Source: DATCSE01 sp036568605 (GTDB lineage: Bacteria; Pseudomonadota; Gammaproteobacteria; Burkholderiales; Burkholderiaceae_C). From it: DNA of 14,126 nucleotides. This document shows positions 1 to 6,810 of this stretch, in pieces; positions within the stretch are counted from its first letter, which is position 1, and every line of letters starts with the position of its first letter. Under the pieces are notes generated by a model. The model had not been told where the DNA came from, did not search any database, and saw nothing but the letters and a program-made list of their open reading frames with translations. The translations under genes and the position numbers were made by a program. The stretch spans positions 1 through 14,126 of the forward strand of contig DATCSE010000260.1 of the NCBI GenBank assembly GCA_036568605.1, given 5' to 3'.

Positions 1-41
1 GGCTGCGGCATTACGAGGTGATGGCGGTCCGGTACGCGTGA
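1..41 (+). CDS. greA: C-terminal end of transcription elongation factor GreA (partial)
   Basis: Only the last codons are inside the window. Reading from base 3, the frame gives LRHYEVMAVRYA followed by TGA at 39-41. This resembles the end of E. coli GreA (EFEVIKVEYL): the pattern aromatic-E-V-hydrophobic-x-V-x-Y lines up without gaps. GreA rescues backtracked RNA polymerase by stimulating transcript cleavage. The stop codon overlaps the GTG start of the next gene (GTGA at 38-41), which suggests translational coupling. The identification rests on a dozen residues plus the usual Burkholderiales gene order, so it is tentative. Confidence 0.55.
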   Translation, partial: LRHYEVMAVRYA

Positions 42-499
42 GCGCGCGGATCGCCGCGGTGCTGGCCGGCCTGTGGGCCGGCGTGCTGGTTTGCATCGCC
101 TCGATTGCGGCGCCGGCGGCCTTCGCGACGCTGGCGCGCGCGGATGCCGGCCGCTTCGTGGGCCGCGTGTTCGTGACCGAGGCCTACCTCAGCATTGCGA
201 TGGCGGTGGTGCTGTTCGCGATCGAGCGTCGGCGCACGCGCGATCTCGCGGAATCGGGCCGCGGGTCCGTGCTCAGCGCGAACCTCGTGTTGTTGCTCGG
301 CACCTTGTTCTGCACGGTCGCCGGCTATTTCGCGATCGAGCCGATGATGGTGGCTGCCCGCCTGGGTCAGGGCCCGTGGTCGTTCGGCGCGCTCCACGCC
401 GCGTCGACCGGATTCTTCGTGCTGAAAGGTGTGCTCGTGCTGGTGCTGGCGTGGCGGTTCGCCGCCGCATCGCTCATGCCTTCAGCGACTTCTTCTTGA
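38..499 (+). CDS. DUF4149 small integral membrane protein
   Basis: The 153-residue product is almost wholly hydrophobic, with four predicted transmembrane segments at about residues 6-30, 44-64, 80-101 and 120-146. This is the layout of the DUF4149 family, whose function is unknown. The GTG start at 38 is chosen because it overlaps the upstream stop codon (GTGA) and places the first membrane helix at the N-terminus. The gene sits between greA and the convergent yhbY gene, a common position for DUF4149 in betaproteobacteria. Its last 26 bases overlap the 3' end of yhbY on the other strand, so no intergenic terminator separates the two. The family call comes from topology and context, not from a catalytic motif. 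Confidence 0.75.
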   Translation: MSARIAAVLAGLWAGVLVCIASIAAPAAFATLARADAGRFVGRVFVTEAYLSIAMAVVLFAIERRRTRDLAESGRGSVLSANLVLLLGTLFCTVAGYFAIEPMMVAARLGQGPWSFGALHAASTGFFVLKGVLVLVLAWRFAAASLMPSATSS

Positions 500-950
500 C
501 GCTGCTCGGCCGGCTTTTTGCGCGCTTGAGCTCGCCGCCCGCGGTCAGCCGCATGTTGCCGAGCACCGTGACTTTCTTGACCTGCGCCCGATGGTTGCCG
601 CTCTTCGAGAACTTCAGGACCTTGACGACCTTCGGCCCGGGCTTGCGGTCCTCGCGCTCGACCTTTTCCTTGGGCGGGATCGGCCGCCAAAGCACCAGCA
701 GCTTGCCGATGTGCTGGACCGGCGCGGCGCCGAGCTCGTCGGCTAGCGTGGCGAGTGTTTCCTCGCGTGCCGCGCGGTCGTCGGAGAACACGCGCACCTT
801 GATCAGGCCGTGCGCGGTCAGCGCCGCATCGGCCTCCTTGCGGATCGCCGGCGTCAGGCCGTCGCTGCCGATCATCACGACCGGGTCGAGGTGATGGGCT
901 TGGGCGCGCTTTTCCTTGCGCTGGGCCGGGGTCAGGTTCAAAGCAGGCAT
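474..950 (-). CDS. yhbY: YhbY-type CRM-domain RNA-binding protein with C-terminal basic extension
   Basis: The 158-residue protein begins with a CRM (YhbY) domain, about residues 4-98. It has the family's early LTPAQRKEKRAQAHHLDPVVMIG segment in broken-up form and a GxxG loop at residues 28-31 (GSDG). CRM proteins bind RNA, and E. coli YhbY associates with pre-50S ribosomal particles. E. coli YhbY is about 97 residues, so this protein carries roughly 60 extra residues rich in lysine and arginine, ending SSVKKKSLKA. The gene is divergent from rlmE with 20 bases between the start codons and converges on the DUF4149 gene, overlapping it by 26 bases. The ATG at 950 is preceded by AGAGG only one base away, a poor Shine-Dalgarno spacing, so translation may start from a very short leader. 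Confidence 0.9.
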   Translation of the reverse strand: MPALNLTPAQRKEKRAQAHHLDPVVMIGSDGLTPAIRKEADAALTAHGLIKVRVFSDDRAAREETLATLADELGAAPVQHIGKLLVLWRPIPPKEKVEREDRKPGPKVVKVLKFSKSGNHRAQVKKVTVLGNMRLTAGGELKRAKSRPSSVKKKSLKA

Positions 951-955
951 GCCTC

Positions 956-962
956 TATTATC
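956..962. promoter_or_regulatory. Shared AT-rich -10-like element between yhbY and rlmE
   Basis: The 20 bases between the two divergent start codons (951-970) contain one AT-rich patch. On the plus strand it reads TATTAT (956-961), and on the minus strand GATAAT (962-957). Each matches the sigma-70 -10 consensus at five of six positions. If both are used, transcription would begin within a few bases of, or at, each start codon. No good -35 element was seen in either direction. The promoter assignment is an inference. Confidence 0.35.
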
Positions 963-970
963 GACGCGTC

Positions 971-1705
971 ATGAAGGTCCAGACGAAAAGCAAAAAGGTC
1001 AACAAGGCGTGGCTGCACGACCACCTGACCGATCCGTACGTGAAGCTCGCGCAGAAGGAGGGCTACCGCGCCCGCGCGGCCTACAAGCTCAAGGAGATCG
1101 ACGAGGAGCTGCATCTGCTCAAGCCCGGGCAGCTGGTCGTCGACCTGGGCGCGACGCCGGGTGCGTGGAGCCAGTACGTCCGCCGCAAGTTCGCGCCGAA
1201 GGAGGCCGGGGTCGGCGGCGCGGCGGTCGGTGCGCTGAACGGCACGATCATCGCGCTGGACATTCTGGACTTCGAGCCGATCGAGGGCGTCACCTTCCTG
1301 CAGGGCGATTTCCGCGAGGAGTCGGTGCTGGCCGAGCTGGAGCGCGTCGTGGCCGGCCGGCCGGTCGACGTCGTGATCTCCGACATGGCGCCAAACCTGT
1401 CGGGCATCGAAAGCTCCGATTCGGCGCGGATCGCGCACCTGGTCGAACTGGCGGTGGAGTTTGCGGTCCTGCATCTGAAACCGCAGGGCGCGCTGGTCTG
1501 CAAGGTGTTCCACGGAAGCGGTTACAGCCAGCTCGTCAAGCTGTTCAAGGAGACCTTTCGGGTGGTCAAGCCGATCAAGCCCAAGGCCTCGCGCGACAAG
1601 TCGGCCGAAACCTTCCTGGTCGGCATCGGGCTGAAGCTGCCCGGGACGGGTGTTCCGCGCGGCTCGGCGGCCGGGGAGTTGGCGGAGGAATTGGCAGGGA
1701 ATTGA
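971..1705 (+). CDS. rlmE: 23S rRNA (uridine-2552-2'-O)-methyltransferase RlmE (FtsJ/RrmJ)
   Basis: RlmE transfers a methyl group from S-adenosylmethionine to the 2'-OH of U2552 in the 23S rRNA A-loop, a late step in 50S maturation. The SAM-binding motif DLGATPGAWSQ starts at residue 58. The K-D-K-E catalytic tetrad of the family is present as K39 (YKLKEI), D138 (SDMAPNLSG), K178 (CKVFHG) and E213 (ETFLVG). The protein is 244 residues against 209 in E. coli. The excess lies in an Ala/Gly-rich insertion at about residues 71-92, after SQYV, and in a C-terminal tail of about 25 residues. The ATG at 971 gives the conserved start MKVQTKSKKVNKAWLHDH. Placement just before ftsH matches the classical ftsJ-ftsH pair. 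Confidence 0.96.
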   Translation: MKVQTKSKKVNKAWLHDHLTDPYVKLAQKEGYRARAAYKLKEIDEELHLLKPGQLVVDLGATPGAWSQYVRRKFAPKEAGVGGAAVGALNGTIIALDILDFEPIEGVTFLQGDFREESVLAELERVVAGRPVDVVISDMAPNLSGIESSDSARIAHLVELAVEFAVLHLKPQGALVCKVFHGSGYSQLVKLFKETFRVVKPIKPKASRDKSAETFLVGIGLKLPGTGVPRGSAAGELAEELAGN

Positions 1706-1713
1706 CCCGAACC

Positions 1714-1731
1714 AGCCCCGGTACCGGGGCT
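1714..1731. terminator. Perfect 18-base palindrome downstream of rlmE
   Basis: AGCCCCGGTACCGGGGCT is fully self-complementary. As RNA it can form a seven-pair stem with a GTAC tetraloop. It lies 8 bases after the rlmE stop. A second GGGGCT at 1736-1741 could compete for the same AGCCCC arm. No T-tract follows, so it would be an imperfect intrinsic terminator at best. Its position, 10-27 bases before a -10-like TAAAAT, also allows an operator role in ftsH control. The function is undecided. Confidence 0.4.
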
Positions 1732-1740
1732 TGACGGGGC

Positions 1741-1746
1741 TAAAAT
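1741..1746 (+). promoter_or_regulatory. Candidate ftsH -10 element
   Basis: TAAAAT matches the sigma-70 -10 consensus at five of six positions and lies in the 126-base rlmE-ftsH gap. No acceptable -35 hexamer is found 16-18 bases upstream, where the palindrome at 1714-1731 sits instead. A heat-shock type promoter was considered but no clear match was seen. Transcription from here would give an ftsH leader of about 80 bases. Confidence 0.3.
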
Positions 1747-1822
1747 CGGCCGCAGATGGCGAACATGGCGGCGCCGGACACCTCACCATGAGCAGGCGCC
1801 CTGCCTCGTGTCCCCCGGAAAT

Positions 1823-1826
1823 GGAG
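1823..1826 (+). promoter_or_regulatory. Ribosome binding site that fixes the ftsH start
   Basis: GGAG lies five bases before the GTG at 1832. The in-frame GTG at 1808, which would add eight residues, has no comparable site. This favours the shorter FtsH that begins MNNQWFSK, the N-terminus usual in betaproteobacteria. Confidence 0.7.
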
Positions 1827-1831
1827 TTGCG

Positions 1832-3739
<1,908 letters not shown>

Positions 3740-3764
3740 CGCGGCGCCCCGAGCAGAACCACAC

Positions 3765-3789
3765 ACGGGGCTTCGGCCCCGTTTTGTTT
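3765..3789 (+). terminator. Intrinsic terminator of ftsH
   Basis: The stem CGGGGC/GCCCCG (3766-3771 and 3776-3781), with one more A-T pair outside it, closes a TTCG tetraloop. It is followed by TTTTGTTT (3782-3789). This is a textbook rho-independent terminator, 26 bases after the ftsH stop. Its T-tract ends one base before the most likely folP start codon at 3791. Confidence 0.9.
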
Positions 3790-3790
3790 G

Positions 3791-4651
3791 ATGGAACCAT
3801 CCCGACAGCCGCACCCCGCGATCTGGCAAGCCGGTCGCTTCCGCATCGACCTCGCGCAGCCGCGGGTGATGGGCATCGTCAACCTGACGCCAGATTCATT
3901 CTCGGATGGCGGCGCGCACAGCGGCCGCGAGGCCGGACTCGCACATTGCGAGCGCCTGGTGGCCGAGGGCGCCGACATCCTGGACCTGGGCGGTGAGTCG
4001 ACGCGCCCCGGCGCGCCCGAGGTCAGCGTCGACCAGGAGCTGGACCGCGTGATGCCGGTGCTCGACGGCGCGCTGAAGCTGGGGGTGCCGGTCTCGGTCG
4101 ACACGCGCAAGCCCGAGGTGATGCGCGCCGTGCTGGCCGCCGGCGCCGACATCGTCAACGACGTCAATGCGCTGCGCGAGCCGGGCGCGATCGAGGCCGT
4201 TGCGGCGTACCCGCGCTGCGGCGTTTGCCTGATGCACATGCGCGGCACGCCGCAGACGATGCAGCAGCAGGCCAGCTATGACGATGTCGTCGCCGACGTG
4301 ATTGCGTTTCTGCGCGAACGCTGCGACGAGCTCGAGCGCGCCGGCGTCGGCGCCGAGCGCATCACCGTCGATCCCGGCATCGGCTTCGGCAAGACCGCCG
4401 ATCACAACGTCCAGCTGCTGCAACGCCAGGCCGAGCTGCTGGTGCTGGGCAAGCCGCTGCTGGTCGGCTGGTCGCGCAAGTCCACGCTGGGCACGATCAC
4501 GGGCCGCGAGGCCAGCGATCGCCTGATTCCCAGCATCGTCGCGGCGCTGGTCGCGGTGCAGCGCGGGGCGCGCATCGTGCGCGTGCACGATGTCGCGGCC
4601 ACTGCGGACGCGCTTCGGGTGTGGCAGCGGATCGGGCCGGCGCACGGATAA
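3791..4651 (+). CDS. folP: Dihydropteroate synthase
   Basis: FolP condenses para-aminobenzoate with 6-hydroxymethyl-7,8-dihydropterin pyrophosphate to form dihydropteroate in folate synthesis, and is the target of sulfonamides. The 286-residue TIM-barrel protein shows all signature blocks. These are VMGIVNLTPDSFSDGG from residue 26, with N31 as the expected Mg/pyrophosphate ligand, then DLGGESTRPG at 65-74, DPGIGFGK at 194-201, WSRKS at 227-231 and RVHD near the end. The ATG at 3791 is preferred to the TTG directly before it (3788). No start codon lies nearer the conserved core except the Met in VMGIVN, which would delete strand 1. The start has no Shine-Dalgarno sequence, because the bases before it are the T-tract of the ftsH terminator. 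Pairing of folP with downstream glmM is standard. Confidence 0.96.
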   Translation: MEPSRQPHPAIWQAGRFRIDLAQPRVMGIVNLTPDSFSDGGAHSGREAGLAHCERLVAEGADILDLGGESTRPGAPEVSVDQELDRVMPVLDGALKLGVPVSVDTRKPEVMRAVLAAGADIVNDVNALREPGAIEAVAAYPRCGVCLMHMRGTPQTMQQQASYDDVVADVIAFLRERCDELERAGVGAERITVDPGIGFGKTADHNVQLLQRQAELLVLGKPLLVGWSRKSTLGTITGREASDRLIPSIVAALVAVQRGARIVRVHDVAATADALRVWQRIGPAHG

Positions 4652-4697
4652 TCACCCGCCCTGCTGGCAAGGACAAGAGCTCGGAGACAACGACAGG

Positions 4698-6026
4698 ATG
4701 AGCAGAACCTATTTCGGCACCGACGGCATTCGCGGCACGGTCGGCCAGTCGCCCATCACGCCGGACTTCATGCTGCGCCTCGGTCATGCGGTGGGCACCG
4801 TGCTGCGCGCCGCCGAGGCCAGACCGACCGTGCTGATCGGCAAGGACACGCGCATCTCCGGCTACATGCTCGAATCGTCGCTCGAAGCCGGCTTCGCCTC
4901 GGCTGGCGTCGATGTGCTGCTGACCGGCCCGCTGCCGACGCCGGGGGTGGCGTACATGACGCGCGCGCTGCGCCTGAGCCTGGGCCTCGTGATCAGCGCG
5001 TCGCACAACCCGTACGCCGACAACGGCATCAAGTTCTTCTCGGCGCGCGGCGAGAAGCTGCCCGATGCGTGGGAACAGCAGGTGGAGGCGGCGCTCGAGC
5101 TGCCGCCGAGCTGGGTCGATTCGAGCCGGCTCGGCAAGGCGCGCCGGCTCGACGACGCGCGTGGCCGCTACATCGAGTTCTGCAAGAGCACGTTCAGCCA
5201 CGAGCTGTCGTTGAAGGGGCTGAAGATCGTTGTCGATGCGGCGAACGGGGCCGCGTATCACATCGCGCCCGACGTGTTCCACGAGCTCGGCGCCGAGGTC
5301 ATCGCCATCGGCTGCAGCCCGAACGGCACGAACATCAACGACGGCTTCGGCGCCACCGCGCCGGCCGCGCTGGTCGCCGCGGTGAAGGCGCACCGCGCCG
5401 ACTACGGCATCGCGCTGGACGGCGATGCCGATCGGCTGCAGATGGTCGATGCGAGCGGCCGTCTCTACAACGGCGACGAGCTGTTGTACTTGCTGGTCGA
5501 CGATCGGCTGTCGCAGGGCGCCGCGGTGCCCGGCGTCGTGGGGACCTTGATGACCAACATGGCGGTCGAGGTCGCGCTGCGCGAGCGTGGCGTCGAATTC
5601 GTTCGCGCCCGGGTCGGCGACCGCTATGTGCTCGAGGAGCTGATCGCGCGCGGCTGGCAGCTCGGCGGCGAAGGTTCTGGGCACTTGCTGGCACTGGACA
5701 AGCACACGACCGGGGACGGTATCGTCAGCAGCCTGCTCGCGCTGCAGGCCGTGTGCCGCAGCGGCAAGTCGCTCGCGCAGCTGCTGCGGGACGTCACGCT
5801 GTTCCCGCAGACCCTGCTCAACGTGCGCCTGCAGCCCGATGCCGACTGGACGCGCAACGCGGCGCTCGCCGACGCGCAAGCCGAAGTCAAGCGCGAGCTG
5901 GGCCAGAACGGTCGCGTGCTGATCCGCCCGTCGGGCACCGAGCCGCTGGTGCGGGTGATGGTCGAGGCCCGCGACCCGGCCCAAGCCCAGCGCTGCGCCG
6001 AGCGGCTGGCTGCGACGCTGCGCTGA
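4698..6026 (+). CDS. glmM: Phosphoglucosamine mutase
   Basis: GlmM interconverts glucosamine-6-phosphate and glucosamine-1-phosphate, the step that leads to UDP-GlcNAc for peptidoglycan and lipopolysaccharide. The 442-residue product has the phosphoserine active site SASHNPYADNG with S102, the Mg-binding loop DGDADR with D241, D243 and D245, and the C-terminal phosphate-binding loop RPSGTEP at 410-416. These numbers match E. coli GlmM. The ATG at 4698 gives the conserved start MSRTYFGTDGIRG, with GGAG 11 bases upstream. Longer in-frame extensions upstream are not supported. It lies 46 bases after folP, so the two are probably cotranscribed. Confidence 0.97.
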   Translation: MSRTYFGTDGIRGTVGQSPITPDFMLRLGHAVGTVLRAAEARPTVLIGKDTRISGYMLESSLEAGFASAGVDVLLTGPLPTPGVAYMTRALRLSLGLVISASHNPYADNGIKFFSARGEKLPDAWEQQVEAALELPPSWVDSSRLGKARRLDDARGRYIEFCKSTFSHELSLKGLKIVVDAANGAAYHIAPDVFHELGAEVIAIGCSPNGTNINDGFGATAPAALVAAVKAHRADYGIALDGDADRLQMVDASGRLYNGDELLYLLVDDRLSQGAAVPGVVGTLMTNMAVEVALRERGVEFVRARVGDRYVLEELIARGWQLGGEGSGHLLALDKHTTGDGIVSSLLALQAVCRSGKSLAQLLRDVTLFPQTLLNVRLQPDADWTRNAALADAQAEVKRELGQNGRVLIRPSGTEPLVRVMVEARDPAQAQRCAERLAATLR

Positions 6027-6043
6027 GGGACCGACGACAGCTG

Positions 6044-6068
6044 AAGCGGCCGGCCCATGCCGGCGCTT
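6044..6068. terminator. Hairpin between convergent glmM and the FAS1 gene
   Basis: GCCGGC (6049-6054) and GCCGGC (6059-6064) pair around a CCAT loop. The flanks AAGC (6044-6047) and GCTT (6065-6068) extend the stem past one bulged G. It lies between two convergent genes, where a bidirectional terminator is expected. No clear T-tract follows on either strand, so function as a terminator is inferred from position and stem strength. Confidence 0.45.
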
Positions 6069-6086
6069 GAAAGCGGAGAGTGCGGC

Positions 6087-6581
6087 TTACTTGGCCGGCG
6101 GGATCAGCACCTTGTCGACCACCTGGATCACGCCGTTGGTGGCGCGCACGTCGGGCGTCGTGACCAGGGCTTCCTCGACCGTCAGGAAGGTCCCGGACTT
6201 GTACAGCGTGACATTGCTGCCCTGGACCGTCTTGACCGGGCCATTCTTCACATCGGTCGAGGTCAGCGTGCCCGGCACCACGTGGTACGCGAGCACCGCC
6301 TTCAGGCGCTCCTTGTCCTTCGCGATTGCGTCCATCGTCGCAGCCGGCACGGCCTTGAAGGCCTCGTCGGTCGGCGCGAACACGGTGTACGGGCCGGCGC
6401 CGCGCAGCGTGTCGGCCATGCCGGCGTCATTGAGCAGCTTGTTCAGCGTCGTCAGCTGCGGATCCGCAGCCGCCGTGTCGGCGATCGTTTTCGGTGCAGG
6501 GGTGGTGGCGCAGGCGCCGAGCACGAACAGCGCGGCCAGGGGCGAAAGCATCCAGTTGAAACGGAAACGGGTCGTGGTCAT
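6087..6581 (-). CDS. FAS1 (fasciclin)-domain lipoprotein, predicted PhoB-controlled
   Basis: The 164-residue protein has a lipoprotein signal peptide: basic residues at 5-7, a hydrophobic core at 11-22 and the lipobox LGAC, with C24 as the predicted lipidated residue. A single FAS1 domain follows, about residues 40-162. It has the H1 block TVFAPTDEAF (66-75), the central YHVVPG (99-104) and the H2 block NGVIQVVDKVLIPP (149-162). FAS1 domains are linked to adhesion or protein and ligand contact, but the bacterial single-domain forms are mostly uncharacterised. It should be anchored in the cell envelope. Residues 25-26 of the precursor are Ala-Thr, with no Asp inner-membrane retention signal at +2, so the outer membrane is likely. 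The start is supported by GGAG five bases upstream. It converges on glmM and is divergent from pstS, with PhoB-like half-sites facing it. Confidence 0.92.
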   Translation of the reverse strand: MTTTRFRFNWMLSPLAALFVLGACATTPAPKTIADTAAADPQLTTLNKLLNDAGMADTLRGAGPYTVFAPTDEAFKAVPAATMDAIAKDKERLKAVLAYHVVPGTLTSTDVKNGPVKTVQGSNVTLYKSGTFLTVEEALVTTPDVRATNGVIQVVDKVLIPPAK

Positions 6582-6586
6582 GCGGG

Positions 6587-6590
6587 CTCC
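6587..6590 (-). promoter_or_regulatory. Ribosome binding site of the FAS1 lipoprotein gene
   Basis: On the minus strand, GGAG precedes the ATG (6581-6579) by five bases. This supports the start that gives a complete lipoprotein signal peptide. Confidence 0.7.
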
Positions 6591-6623
6591 GCGGTGGAGT
6601 TGAAGTAATCGAACTGGGCCGCG

Positions 6624-6668
6624 AGCTTAGGTAGCGCATGTGACAGAAACATGACTTGCCTGTGACGC
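6624..6668 (-). promoter_or_regulatory. Predicted PhoB-dependent promoter with three half-sites, facing the FAS1 gene
   Basis: Read on the minus strand, three PhoB-like half-sites occur in exact 11-base register: GCGTCAC (6668-6662), AAGTCAT (6657-6651) and CTGTCAC (6646-6640). Four-base spacers separate them. Ten bases after the last one comes TAAGCT (6629-6624), which could serve as a -10. The 10-base spacing equals that at the pstS promoter on the other strand and that of E. coli pstS. A fourth, degenerate repeat (GACA core, 6673-6679) continues the register upstream. Predicted transcription start is near 6617, giving a leader of about 36 bases. PhoB binding has not been tested. The repeats themselves are directly visible. 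Confidence 0.72.
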
Positions 6669-6682
6669 GTACAAGACACTGC

Positions 6683-6689
6683 CTGTCAC
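6683..6689 (+). promoter_or_regulatory. Isolated CTGTCAC PhoB half-site
   Basis: A perfect consensus half-site in plus orientation lies between the two Pho boxes. It has no clear partner 11 bases on either side. It is 38 bases from the first half-site of the pstS Pho box, so it is not in the same 11-base register. It may help recruit PhoB, be a decayed box, or occur by chance. Confidence 0.35.
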
Positions 6690-6720
6690 ATCGTGCCCCA
6701 CTCCAAGGCAATTCAAACCG

Positions 6721-6754
6721 CTGTCACAGGGTTGTCATACGGCCTGCCTAGAGT
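6721..6754 (+). promoter_or_regulatory. Pho box and PhoB-dependent promoter of pstS
   Basis: Two half-sites, CTGTCAC (6721-6727) and TTGTCAT (6732-6738), are separated by four bases, giving the 11-base repeat of a Pho box in place of a -35. Ten bases later TAGAGT (6749-6754) provides a -10-like hexamer. This copies the geometry of the E. coli pstS promoter. The predicted start near 6761 leaves a leader of about 50 bases before the pstS GTG. It would be switched on by phosphorylated PhoB, encoded at the end of the same cluster. Confidence 0.88.
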
Positions 6755-6810
6755 GACGGCGATCACAAAACACAACCCTCGAAAAACGGTCCCACCCTGA
6801 AAGGCAGCCC

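Noticed and set aside
4590..4697. Upstream extension of GlmM by 36 residues
   Set aside because: It overlaps the folP 3' end, has a non-conserved composition, and GlmM proteins begin at MSRTYFGTDGIRG (ATG 4698).
4497..5984. A 495-codon minus-strand frame opposite glmM
   Set aside because: It is a shadow of glmM with a biased composition, and the sense gene is complete with S102 and the DGDADR loop.
6057..6608. Plus-strand open frames opposite the FAS1 lipoprotein gene
   Set aside because: The minus-strand reading gives a complete lipoprotein signal, the FAS1 H1 and H2 blocks and a ribosome binding site. The plus-strand products have no recognisable features.
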